Of a stretch of 64,000 nt of DNA, positions 31,155 through 40,089 are shown piece after piece; positions within the stretch are counted from its first letter, which is position 1, and every line of letters begins with the position of its first letter. Source of the DNA: Saccharopolyspora ipomoeae (lineage in GTDB: Bacteria; Actinomycetota; Actinomycetes; Mycobacteriales; Pseudonocardiaceae). The translations under genes and the position numbers were made by a program. The notes beneath the pieces were generated by a model. It was not told the DNA's origin. It did no database searches and worked only from the letters and a program-made list of their open reading frames with translations. The stretch lies in NCBI RefSeq assembly GCF_029952525.1, contig NZ_JASAOF010000017.1:62001-126000 (forward strand), read 5' to 3'.

Positions 31155-31568
31155 TTACGCGACGCCCTTTCCGGTGAAGCAGTAGCGTCGCGCACCGTCC
31201 GCGCCGTCCTTCAGGCACGCCTCGATCGTGACGCTCTTGCCTTCGGGGATGTTCACGTTCTTGAACTCGCACCGGTCGGGAGGGTTGGCCCCGTCGGTGT
31301 CCTCGGCCTGCACGCGATGGTTGCCGCTGGAGTCGCTCCAGCTCACCGAGCCCCAGGCACGCAGCCCGTCCTCCTGCATGTCGCAGACCTCGAGGACGTC
31401 ACCGTCGTGGAAGAAGATCGCCTTCCCGCCGGGGTTGTCGTCGAGGGTGACGGCTCCACCGTCCTCTCCCATGGCCTGGACGGGGTCCGCTTGGGCCACC
31501 GTTGCAGCCGGCCCGAGCAGGACCAGCGCCCCCAGCAGTGGAATCGCGCGAACCAGGTTCTTCCGCAT
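31155..31568 (-). CDS. small secreted protein
   Basis: A 137-residue protein with a clear Sec signal peptide (MRKNLVRAIPLLGALVLLG, cut probably after AQA). The mature part of about 110 residues contains four Cys that could form two disulfides. The ATG at 31568 has AGGAG six bases upstream. The family is not recognised. Confidence 0.7.
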   Translation of the reverse strand: MRKNLVRAIPLLGALVLLGPAATVAQADPVQAMGEDGGAVTLDDNPGGKAIFFHDGDVLEVCDMQEDGLRAWGSVSWSDSSGNHRVQAEDTDGANPPDRCEFKNVNIPEGKSVTIEACLKDGADGARRYCFTGKGVA

Positions 31569-31908
31569 CTGCATCTCCTGTTCTCGTCGTGAACACGCGA
31601 GGACCGGGCAGGAACCGTTGATCCACGGCACTGCCCATCGCGGTGAAGAGAGTTCCGGCGGCCCTCAGATCTCGCTGAAGCGAATTCGCTCCGCGTCCTA
31701 CCGGCAACTTCCAGGGCGACGCTACCAACGCGGGCACCCGCCCACCCGGCTTCGCACAAGGCTTCTTTGACCAAAGCCAATGCGCACACGGGGTGCCGCA
31801 CAAGTGTTCAAAGGGGGACCGTCTCGGCCACGGATCTCTGAAACCACGAACCCCGGTTCGCTCACTTACGATGCGGGACGTACCGGTGTCGCAGGTGAGG
31901 AGCGGGCG
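31569..31908. other. divergent intergenic region
   Basis: About 340 nt between the secreted protein and the alcohol dehydrogenase. No gene is supported. It should hold both promoters. Confidence 0.5.
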
Positions 31909-32949
31909 ATGAAGGCGTTGCAGTACCGGGAGATCGGATCCGCACCCGAGGTCGTCACCGTCCCCGATCCGGAACCCGGCCCCGGGCAGGTGCTGCTGAA
32001 GGTCACCGCCGCCGGGGCGTGCCACTCCGACATCGCCGTGATGAGCTGGCCCGCCGAGGGCTTCCCGTACGCGCTGCCGATGACCTTGGGCCACGAGGGC
32101 GTCGGCACGGTGGCCGCGCTGGGCGCGGGAGTCAGCGGCCTGGCCGAGGGCGATGCGGTCGCGGTCTACGGACCGTGGGGCTGCGGGATCTGCCTCAACT
32201 GCGCCGCGGGCAAGGAGAACTACTGCCTGCGCGCCGCCGACCTGGACATCAACCCGCCCGGACTCGGCTCCCCCGGCTCGATGGCGGAGTACATGATCGT
32301 CGACGACCCGCGGCACCTCGCCCCGCTGAACGGCCTGGACCCGGTCGACGCGGTCCCGCTCACCGACGCCGGCCTGACGCCGTACCACGCGATCAAGCCG
32401 ACGCTCCCCAAGCTCGTGCCGGGCGCGACCGCGGTGGTCATCGGCGTCGGCGGGCTCGGCCACATCGCCGTCCAGATCCTGCGCGCGCTGACCAGCGCCC
32501 GCGTCATCGCCCTGGACGTCAACGAGGACAAGCTCGCCCTCGCTCGCACCGTCGGCGCCCACGAGACCCTGCTGTCCGACGACCAGGCCGCCGCCAAGGT
32601 CCGCGACCTCACCGACGGCCGCGGAGCCCAAGCCGTCTTCGACTTCGTCGGCGCCCAGCCCACGGTGACCACCGCCGGCGCAGTGGCCTCGGTCGAAGCC
32701 GACATCACCATCGTCGGCATCGCCGGCGGCACCCTCCCCGTCGGCTTCGGCGCACTCCCCTTCGAAGCCTCCGTCACCGCGCCCTACTGGGGAAGCCGAA
32801 GCGAGTTCCACGAGGTCCTGGAACTGGCCCGAGCCGGAGCGATCTCCGTGCACACCGAGACGTACTCCCTCGACGACGCACCCCGAGCCTACGAACGCCT
32901 CCACGACGGCACGGTCAACGGCCGAGCAGTCGTGCTACCGCACGGGTGA
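31909..32949 (+). CDS. zinc-dependent alcohol dehydrogenase
   Basis: A 346-residue medium-chain dehydrogenase. Catalytic zinc ligands are visible at Cys38 (GACHSD), His62-Glu63 (GHEGVGTV) and Asp153 (LTDAG). The structural zinc site is Cys92, Cys95, Cys98 and Cys106, and the Rossmann motif GVGGLGHIA is near residue 178. It oxidises or reduces alcohols and aldehydes with NAD(H). The substrate is unknown. The ATG at 31909 follows GAGGAG. Confidence 0.9.
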   Translation: MKALQYREIGSAPEVVTVPDPEPGPGQVLLKVTAAGACHSDIAVMSWPAEGFPYALPMTLGHEGVGTVAALGAGVSGLAEGDAVAVYGPWGCGICLNCAAGKENYCLRAADLDINPPGLGSPGSMAEYMIVDDPRHLAPLNGLDPVDAVPLTDAGLTPYHAIKPTLPKLVPGATAVVIGVGGLGHIAVQILRALTSARVIALDVNEDKLALARTVGAHETLLSDDQAAAKVRDLTDGRGAQAVFDFVGAQPTVTTAGAVASVEADITIVGIAGGTLPVGFGALPFEASVTAPYWGSRSEFHEVLELARAGAISVHTETYSLDDAPRAYERLHDGTVNGRAVVLPHG

Positions 32950-33054
32950 CGCGACTCCCGCTACCTTCCGGTGAGGAAGGAACCGAGAAGGAAGGCACCC
33001 GAACCGAATCGGAAGCGCATTTCGCGTGCTCCGGGCAAGTTCAACGCCCAGTGC

Positions 33055-33375
33055 TCAGGTCTTCGGTGGGAAGCGGGTTTCGTTGCGTTCGATCTTCGCG
33101 TTGGCCGCTTCGATCAGGTCGATGCCGCACATGTCGGTCAGGCGCACCAGGTTCAGCATCACGTCCGCGGCCTCGTCGGCGAGCCGTTCCTTCAGCGGTC
33201 CCTCGGCGAGCCCGGCCTTCGTCTCATCGTCGCTGAGCCACTGCAGCTCGGCGACGAGCTCCCCGGCCTCCCCGCTCAGCGCCATCGCCAGGTTCTTCGG
33301 CGTGTGGTACTGCTCCCAGTCCCGAGCTGCCGCGAATTCCTGAAGCCGCTCACCAAGCCTCGCAACACTGTCCAT
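33055..33375 (-). CDS. MazG-like nucleotide pyrophosphohydrolase
   Basis: A 106-residue all-alpha protein with the metal-binding motifs of the MazG/dCTPase family: GEAGELVAELQW and, about 30 residues later, DEAADVMLNLVRL. These enzymes cleave non-canonical or surplus nucleoside triphosphates to monophosphates and pyrophosphate. The length is typical of the short single-domain type. Confidence 0.85.
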   Translation of the reverse strand: MDSVARLGERLQEFAAARDWEQYHTPKNLAMALSGEAGELVAELQWLSDDETKAGLAEGPLKERLADEAADVMLNLVRLTDMCGIDLIEAANAKIERNETRFPPKT

Positions 33376-33638
33376 CAGCCCACCGTATCCAGCACTGCAG
33401 CACGACTCGCCGGACCCGTGCTCACACCGTCAGGCCGCTCGGTCGAGGGCTGGCGAAGTCGGGTTCGGCCAGCACATTCGCTCCCCTCGCAGCGCCGCCC
33501 TCCGCCGCTGGTCGCGACACCTCGTGATCAGCACCGTTCCGCCGAAAGGCTTTGTACGCTTCTGCTTCGTTGACCGCGGTGGCCCTGCGGCATACGTTGG
33601 TTAGCGATCGTTCGTCAAAGGTGACGAGGGGGCGTGAG

Positions 33639-34562
33639 ATGGCCGTCGGGCCTGCGGTGGGGTCCCGGATGCGGTTGGTCGCTTCGGGATTGGAGTTCCC
33701 GGAGGGGCCCATCGCTCTGAGCGATGGTTCGGTGCTGCTGGTGGAGATCCGCGGGCAGCGGTTGTCGCGGGTGAGCCCGGACGGTCGGGTGTCGGTCGTC
33801 GCGGAGTTGGGCGGCGGGCCGAACGGGGCCGCGATCGGCCCTGATGGGGCCGTGTACGTGTGCAACAACGGTGGTTTCGAGTGGCACGACCGCGAGGGGA
33901 TCACCGCGCCGGGGCATCAGCCGGCGGACTACATCGGCGGCCGGATCCAGCGGGTGTCGGTGGACGGCGACGTCACCGACCTCTACACCGAGTGCGACGG
34001 TCGGCCGCTGCGCGGGCCGAACGACCTCGTCTTCGACGAGCGGGGCGGGTTCTGGTTCACCGACCTCGGCAAGTCCCGTGAGCGGGACAGCGACACCGGT
34101 GCCCTGTACTACGCGCAGCCGGACGGCTCCTCGATCACCGAGGTCGTGCACCCGCTGGTGCAGCCCAACGGCGTCGGCTTGTCACCGGACGGAACTCGGC
34201 TGTACGTCGCGGAGACCGGGCCCGGGCGGGTGTGGTTCTGGGATCTGGCCGGACCTGGTCGCGTCGACGGCCGCGCGCAGTTGCTGCACGGGTTCTCGGG
34301 GCTGCAGATGCTGGATTCGCTGGCGGTCGACGGGGACGGCAACGTGTGCGTGGCGACGCTGGTCACCGGGGCGGTGAGCGCGATCGCGCCGGACGGGACG
34401 CTGTTGCGGCAGGTCGCGGTGCCCGAGCCGGATCCGTTCGTCACCAACATCTGCTTCGCGGGCGCGGATTCGCGAACCGCGTTCGTCACCTCCTCGGGCC
34501 GGGGTCTGCTCTACGCGGTGGAGTGGGATTCACCCGGGCTGGATCTGGAGTTCTCGGCGTGA
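33639..34562 (+). CDS. SMP-30/gluconolactonase-family protein
   Basis: A 307-residue six-bladed beta-propeller of the SMP-30 group. Metal-site motifs are visible: an early Glu in LEFPEGP, Asn in GPNDLVFD and Asp in LDSLAVDGDGN. The family hydrolyses lactones such as gluconolactone. The ATG at 33639 follows GAGGGGG. Its stop overlaps the GTG of the next gene, so the two form an operon. Confidence 0.85.
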   Translation: MAVGPAVGSRMRLVASGLEFPEGPIALSDGSVLLVEIRGQRLSRVSPDGRVSVVAELGGGPNGAAIGPDGAVYVCNNGGFEWHDREGITAPGHQPADYIGGRIQRVSVDGDVTDLYTECDGRPLRGPNDLVFDERGGFWFTDLGKSRERDSDTGALYYAQPDGSSITEVVHPLVQPNGVGLSPDGTRLYVAETGPGRVWFWDLAGPGRVDGRAQLLHGFSGLQMLDSLAVDGDGNVCVATLVTGAVSAIAPDGTLLRQVAVPEPDPFVTNICFAGADSRTAFVTSSGRGLLYAVEWDSPGLDLEFSA

Positions 34563-35316
34563 GCGACGTCGACTACGTCGTCGACGGATACGTCGGGGTC
34601 GTGACGCTGAACCGTCCCGACGTGCACAACGCGCTTCGCCGTCAGACCTACGACGAGCTCACCGAGCTGGTGCGCGGCACGTCGGAGCGGGTCCTGGTGA
34701 TCACCGGGGCCGGTCGGTCGTTCTGCTCGGGGATGACGTCCGCGAGCTGATGCACGGCGGCGACGCCCCTCCCCGGCCGGAACCGCGGCTCACCCCGGCC
34801 GCCGGTGCGCTCCTGCGCAGCGACGTCCCGGTGATCGCCGCCGTCAACGGGCCGGCGGTGGGTTGGGGCATGGAGCTGGCGCTCATGGCGGATCTGCGGA
34901 TCGCCTGGACGCGGGCGCGGTTCGGGGAGTTGTTCGTCAAGCGCGGGCTGTGCAGCGACGTCGCGGGCATCGCTCGGCTGGCGCAGCTGGTCGGACGCGA
35001 ACGCGCCGCCGAACTGCTGCTCACCGGCGAGGTGATCGACGCCGAGCGGGCGGAGCGGATCGGGCTCGTCGGGCGGGTCGTCGACGACGAGCAGCTGCTG
35101 CCGACCGCGGTGGAGCGGGCTCAGGTGATCGCGGCCAATCCCCCGCTGGCGGTGGCCGCGCTCAAGCGCGGGCTGCGGCGAGCGCTGGACCCGGACTGGA
35201 ACGACCTCGGGGCGTGGGTGAGCACGACGCTCGGCGAGCTGTTCGCGACCGAGGACCGCCGCGAGGGCGTGCGGTCGTTCCTGGAGAGGCGCGAACCCCA
35301 CTACCGCGGCAGGTGA
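34559..35316 (+). pseudogene. enoyl-CoA hydratase/isomerase with a frameshift
   Basis: The first frame begins at GTG 34559 and encodes a crotonase N-terminus (VGVVTLNRPDVHNALRRQTY, VITGAGRSFCSG), then stops at 34750. The rest of the family sequence continues one frame over, from the GATGACGTCCGC at 34732 to 35316 (AAVNGPAVGWGMELALMAD, ARFGELFVKRGLCSD). Joining them needs one extra G in the G-run at 34729-34732. Codon bias is normal on both sides, so this is either a recent inactivation or a sequencing error. Confidence 0.8.
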
Positions 35317-35364
35317 GCGATGTTCGAGCCCGCCGGGCGCATCGCGGCCACGTCCCCGTTCTCC

Positions 35365-35530
35365 ACGCGGCGAATCAAGAGCCTCGTCTACGCCGGGGAA
35401 CCGTCGGTGGCGGGGCACGTGACCGACACGCGGGAGGCGTTTCCGGAGCGCTTCGCCGCCCGAGGACCACGCCGAGGACGTCGTCGCGTTCCCGCAGCGC
35501 AGGTCGCCGTCCGGTGAAATGGTGCGGACC
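35365..35530 (+). pseudogene. possible remnant of a crotonase C-terminus
   Basis: A short frame reads TREAFPERFAAR, and a second frame just after reads EDHAEDVVAFPQRRSPSGE. Together they resemble the final helix of an enoyl-CoA hydratase, where an E-D-x-x-E-x-x-x-A-F stretch is usual. No start region or core is present, so it looks like debris. The match is short and could be chance. Confidence 0.3.
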
Positions 35531-35657
35531 ACTGATGTTCACGTTGTGGTGATCTGCCTGTCCAGTTGTCGCAGATCCGCCCCGAGAAGCTGAGGCGCTT
35601 CTAGATTCCGGGGACCCCGACGACCTTTCGGGCGCCGACAACCTTTCGGGAGGACGT

Positions 35658-36071
35658 GTGAAGCACAACCGCATGAACCCGGTGATCAAGCTGCTCGTGG
35701 CCGCTTTCGCCGTGCTGGGGCTGCTCGGCGGCGGCAGCGCCGTCATCGCGCCGAACGCCACGGCCGCGGTCGCGCAGGCCTGCGAGGTCAAGGGCTGCGA
35801 CGAGGCCATCAGCTCGAACGCGACCTGGGCGTCGCTGAACTACCCGTCGGAGCGCGGCTGGGTGGACTGGCCGGACGGGCAGTGCAACTTCGCCGGTGGC
35901 ACCTACAACAACTACGAAGGTGAACTCCCCGAGGGCCACAGCTACCTGGAGTTCGACGTGACCCCGCGGGAGTGCGGGGCCCAGCGCCAGGCCTACCGCC
36001 TGGTCGTGGACACCACCACCAACGAGGTCTACTTCTCCCCCGACCACTACGAGACCTTCCACCTGCTCTGA
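35658..36071 (+). CDS. secreted guanyl-specific ribonuclease (T1/Sa family)
   Basis: A 137-residue precursor with a signal peptide (VIKLLVAAFAVLGLLGGG). The mature domain matches the plan of RNase Sa: YNNYEGELP, then the catalytic Glu98 (SYLEFDV), Arg114 (AYRLVV) and His130 (SPDHYETF). Cys residues at 42, 47, 76 and 106 may give disulfides. It would cut RNA after G outside the cell. No barstar-like inhibitor gene is seen beside it. Confidence 0.88.
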   Translation: MKHNRMNPVIKLLVAAFAVLGLLGGGSAVIAPNATAAVAQACEVKGCDEAISSNATWASLNYPSERGWVDWPDGQCNFAGGTYNNYEGELPEGHSYLEFDVTPRECGAQRQAYRLVVDTTTNEVYFSPDHYETFHLL

Positions 36072-36217
36072 GGCACCGGCCGGTTTCAGCTGGAGCCGCG
36101 CGGTTCCAGCTGAAACCGGCGCGCCGGGGCTCCCACGGGGCGAAAGACCTGCGCGGCAGTCCGCGAGGTGTGCTCGACTGGGCTTCGAAGCGTTCCGTAC
36201 CGGCGTGGGAGGCGGGC

Positions 36218-36607
36218 GTGGACAAGTCGACTGCGAAGTCCCCGCTGGTGGCCTGGCGCGGGTTGAGCGCCGGATTCCTGCTGATCATGGGCGGGATTCA
36301 TCTGTTCCTCGTGTTCGCCGGGACCGGGGGCCTGCTCGGTGTGCTGTTCGTGGTGAACGCGGTCGGGTCGGTCGCGCTGGCCGTGGCGCTGATGTCCGGG
36401 CGACGGCTGGTGCTGGTGAGCTCGATGAGCCTGCTGTTCATGTTGGGGACGTTGTTGTCGCTGGTGATCGCGCTGAGCCCCGTCTCGCTGTTCGGGCTGA
36501 GGTCGAGCCTCGACTACCAGCTCGCTCCCACTTCGCTGGTCGTGGAAACGGCCGGGGTGATCGTCCTCGCCGCGACCACCGCTCTCGCGCTCCGAAACCG
36601 CGCTTGA
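36218..36607 (+). CDS. four-helix integral membrane protein
   Basis: A 129-residue protein with four hydrophobic segments (GLSAGFLLIMGGIHLFLVFA, LLGVLFVVNAVGSVALAVAL, LVLVSSMSLLFMLGTLLSLV and a final one). The GTG start at 36218 follows GGGAGGCG. The function is unknown. It follows the secreted ribonuclease, but a functional link is not shown. Confidence 0.65.
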   Translation: MDKSTAKSPLVAWRGLSAGFLLIMGGIHLFLVFAGTGGLLGVLFVVNAVGSVALAVALMSGRRLVLVSSMSLLFMLGTLLSLVIALSPVSLFGLRSSLDYQLAPTSLVVETAGVIVLAATTALALRNRA

Positions 36608-36626
36608 CCACGGCCTTTCACCTAGC

Positions 36627-36646
36627 GAAGTTTTCATGAAAACTTC
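36627..36646. repeat. 20-bp perfect palindrome
   Basis: GAAGTTTTCATGAAAACTTC is perfectly self-complementary and is followed by CCCC. The 18-nt core AAGTTTTCATGAAAACTT is identical to the palindrome at 2476-2503. Position after the stop codon at 36607 would also allow a terminator role, but no T-run follows. Confidence 0.8.
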
Positions 36647-36690
36647 CCCACCCCAGTAGTCCGACACCCAGGAACCAACGTTCCGTAGGT

Positions 36691-36718
36691 GGGGACAGTT
36701 TTCATGAAAACTGCCCCC
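36691..36718. repeat. imperfect 28-bp palindrome, variant of the same repeat
   Basis: CAGTTTTCATGAAAACTG at 36696-36713 is perfect. It is flanked by GGGG and CCCC with one mismatched pair between. It lies 45 nt from the previous copy, making a two-unit cluster like bacterial REP/BIME elements. Confidence 0.75.
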
Positions 36719-37038
36719 TCTGGAGCCCGGGAGGCCGGGGTCGAGTCGGGGTAGAGCGTGTGCGGGTTCGTTCGCCTGGCGACAGTCCCGGTCGCTGGGT
36801 GAACTTCCGGAGAGCTCTCCCGCAGGTCGGTGCGCGGCTTCCCAGCGGGCTCGGCGCGAGCGCCGTCGTGGCTGGTCAGCAGCGAGGATGAGGCCGCTCG
36901 CCGAGCCCCCTCGCGAGGTCCGTTCCGGGGTGTTCGTGCCCCGCGTCACAGTTAATCCCGCTCTGACCCGTGCTTAGGATCCGCGTCACACGAAGCGCCG
37001 GTGGCGCGGTGGTCTCAACGGTGAGCGGGAGGTCGTGG

Positions 37039-38547
37039 ATGTCCGGCAGGATTCGGAATCGCCAGTGGGCGGCGAAGGTCGTCGAGGCCGAGGAGGCCGC
37101 CGGGCTGATCGGGCCGGGCGAGAACGTGGGCATGAGCGGCTTCACCGGGGCCGGGTATCCCAAGGAGGTGCCTGGGGCCCTGGCGAAGCGGGTCGCGGTG
37201 GCGCACGAGCACGGTGAGCCGATGAAAGTCGGGTTGTGGACCGGGGCGTCGACGGCACCGGAGCTGGACGGGGCGCTGGCCGAGGTCGAGGGAATCGACC
37301 TGCGGTTGCCGTACCAGTCGGACCCGGTGAGCCGGGCGAAGATCAACGAGGGCCGGCTGGACTACACCGACATCCACCTCTCGCACGTAGCGCAGCGCGT
37401 CTGGCAGGGCATCTACGGCGACCTGGACGTGGCGGTGGTGGAGGTCAGCGGCATCACCGAGGACGGCAGGCTGATCCCGTCGTCGTCGGTGGGCAACAAC
37501 AAGACCTGGCTGGAGCAGGCCGACCGGGTGATCGTCGAGGTCAACTCCTGGCAGAGCGAGCACCTCGAGGGCATGCACGACGTCTACTACGGGACCGCGC
37601 TCCCGCCGCACCGCAGGCCGATCCCGATCACGCACCCGGCCGACCGGATCGGCGTGCCGCACCTGGATTGCCCGCTGGAGAAGGTGATCGCGGTGGTGGA
37701 GACCGAATCTCCCGACCGCAACGGCGCTTTCACCCCGCCCGACGCGATCTCCGAGCAGATCGCCGGGCACGTCCTGGACTTCCTCGAACTGGAGGTCGCC
37801 GCGGGCCGGCTGCCCCGGGAACTGCTGCCGATCCAGTCGGGCGTCGGCAACGTCGCCAACGCCGTGCTCGCCGGGCTGGAGAACGGGCCGTTCCACGGGT
37901 TGACCGCCTACACCGAGGTCATCCAGGACGGGATGTTGCAGCTGATCGAGTCAGGCAGGATGGAAATGGCGTCCGCGACGGCGTTCTCGCTGAGCCCGAC
38001 CGCGGTGGAGCGGTTCAACCGGGACGCCGCCGCCTTCCGCGACAAGATCGTGCTGCGGCCGCAGGAGATCAGCAACCACCCCGAGGTGGTGCGCAGGCTC
38101 GGCTGCCTGGCGATGAACGGCATCGTGGAGGCCGACCTCTACGGCAACATCAACTCCACGCACCTGATGGGAAGCCGCATCCAGAACGGCATCGGCGGCT
38201 CCGGCGACTTCGCCCGCAACGCCTACGTGTCGATCTTCGTGACGCCGTCGCAGGCCAAGGGCGGTGACGTGTCGACGATCGTGCCGATGGTCTCGCACGT
38301 CGACCACACCGAGCACGACGTGGACGTCATCGTCACCGAGCAGGGCCTGGCCGACCTGCGCGGCCTGTCCCCGAAGCAGCGCGCCGAGCGCGTCATCGAG
38401 CACTGCGCGCACCCCGACTTCCGCCCGGCGCTGCGCGACTACTTCGAGCGGTCCCAGCGCTCGGCGTTCGGCCTGCACACACCGCACCTGCTCGACGAGT
38501 CCCTGTCCTGGCACCAGCGCTACGTCCGGACCGGTTCGATGCGGTGA
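37039..38547 (+). CDS. acetyl-CoA hydrolase/CoA-transferase family protein
   Basis: A 502-residue enzyme of the succinyl-CoA:acetate CoA-transferase/Ach1 family. The catalytic Glu is at about residue 293 in AYTEVIQDG, and the glycine-rich GIGGSGDFARNAY oxyanion segment is present. The N-terminal part has GMSGFTGAGYPKEVP. It would move CoA between short acyl groups such as succinyl and acetyl. The ATG at 37039 follows GGGAGG. Confidence 0.88.
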   Translation: MSGRIRNRQWAAKVVEAEEAAGLIGPGENVGMSGFTGAGYPKEVPGALAKRVAVAHEHGEPMKVGLWTGASTAPELDGALAEVEGIDLRLPYQSDPVSRAKINEGRLDYTDIHLSHVAQRVWQGIYGDLDVAVVEVSGITEDGRLIPSSSVGNNKTWLEQADRVIVEVNSWQSEHLEGMHDVYYGTALPPHRRPIPITHPADRIGVPHLDCPLEKVIAVVETESPDRNGAFTPPDAISEQIAGHVLDFLELEVAAGRLPRELLPIQSGVGNVANAVLAGLENGPFHGLTAYTEVIQDGMLQLIESGRMEMASATAFSLSPTAVERFNRDAAAFRDKIVLRPQEISNHPEVVRRLGCLAMNGIVEADLYGNINSTHLMGSRIQNGIGGSGDFARNAYVSIFVTPSQAKGGDVSTIVPMVSHVDHTEHDVDVIVTEQGLADLRGLSPKQRAERVIEHCAHPDFRPALRDYFERSQRSAFGLHTPHLLDESLSWHQRYVRTGSMR

Positions 38548-38599
38548 GTCGGTCCGCGGCCTGGGACGACCGAGCCGTTGCCCGCCTTCGACGACCGGC

Positions 38600-39364
38600 T
38601 CACCGGCCCGTGGAGTGGAGGCCGCCGTCCGCGTGCAGGAGGGCGCCCGTGGTGCTGGGGAGCCAGTCCGAGAGGAGGGTGCAGATCGTTCTGCCGACCG
38701 GTTCCGGGTCGGTGGTGTCCCAGCCGAGCGGGGCGCGGGATTTCCAGGCCTCCTCCAGGTCGTCCGGGCCGCCGATGGAGCGGGCGGCGACCGTGCGCAG
38801 CGGGCCCGCAGCGACGAGGTTGACGCGGATGCCGTCGGGGCCGAGCTCTCGGGCCAGGTAGCGGGTCGTCGATTCCAGGGCCGCCTTGGCGACTCCCATC
38901 CAGTTGTAGCCGGGCCAGGTGACTCGGGCGTCGAAGTCCACGCCGACGATCGAGCCGCCTCGGCCCATCAGCGGACGGCAGGCCGTGGCCAGGGATTTCA
39001 GCGAGTACGCCGAGACCTCCACGGCCGTGGCCACGTCCTGCCACGGGGTGTCGAGGAAGTCCTCGCCGAGACAGCTCGGGGGTGCGTAGGCGATGGAGTG
39101 CAGCACCCCGTCGAGGCGGTCGACGTGCTCGCGCAACCGCGGGGCGAGGTCGTCGAGCATGGCCTGGTCGGTGACGTCGAGCTCGATCACCGGGGGCGGG
39201 TCCGGGAGCCGGTTGGCGATGCGCCGCACCAGGCTGAGTCGGCCGTATCCGGTGAGCACGACCCGGGCTCCCTGCTGCTGGGCGACCTTGGCCGCGTGGA
39301 AGGCGATCGAGGACTCCGTGAGGACCCCCGTGATCAGGACCTGCTTGCCCGCCAGCAATCCCAT
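38600..39364 (-). CDS. NADH-dependent enoyl-ACP reductase, InhA-like
   Basis: A 254-residue short-chain reductase very close to mycobacterial InhA in layout: LITGVLTESSIAFHAAKVAQ at the nucleotide site, HSIAYAP, catalytic Tyr153 and Lys160 (PGYNWMGVAK), LVAAGPLRT and LLSDWLPSTTGALLHADGG. It reduces the trans-2 double bond of acyl-ACP in the last step of chain extension. It is the last gene of a six-gene minus-strand run. GAGGAG precedes the ATG. It may be a dedicated copy for the cluster or the main cellular enzyme. Confidence 0.92.
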   Translation of the reverse strand: MGLLAGKQVLITGVLTESSIAFHAAKVAQQQGARVVLTGYGRLSLVRRIANRLPDPPPVIELDVTDQAMLDDLAPRLREHVDRLDGVLHSIAYAPPSCLGEDFLDTPWQDVATAVEVSAYSLKSLATACRPLMGRGGSIVGVDFDARVTWPGYNWMGVAKAALESTTRYLARELGPDGIRVNLVAAGPLRTVAARSIGGPDDLEEAWKSRAPLGWDTTDPEPVGRTICTLLSDWLPSTTGALLHADGGLHSTGR

Positions 39365-39390
39365 CTGCTGCTCCTCGTTCGTAGTGATGC

Positions 39391-40089
<699 letters not shown>

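Larger units (their letters stand above)
36608..37038. other. intergenic region with two palindromes
   Basis: About 430 nt containing the two TTTTCATGAAAA palindromes listed separately. Otherwise no gene is supported. The promoter of the CoA-transferase gene should lie at its right end. Confidence 0.6.
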
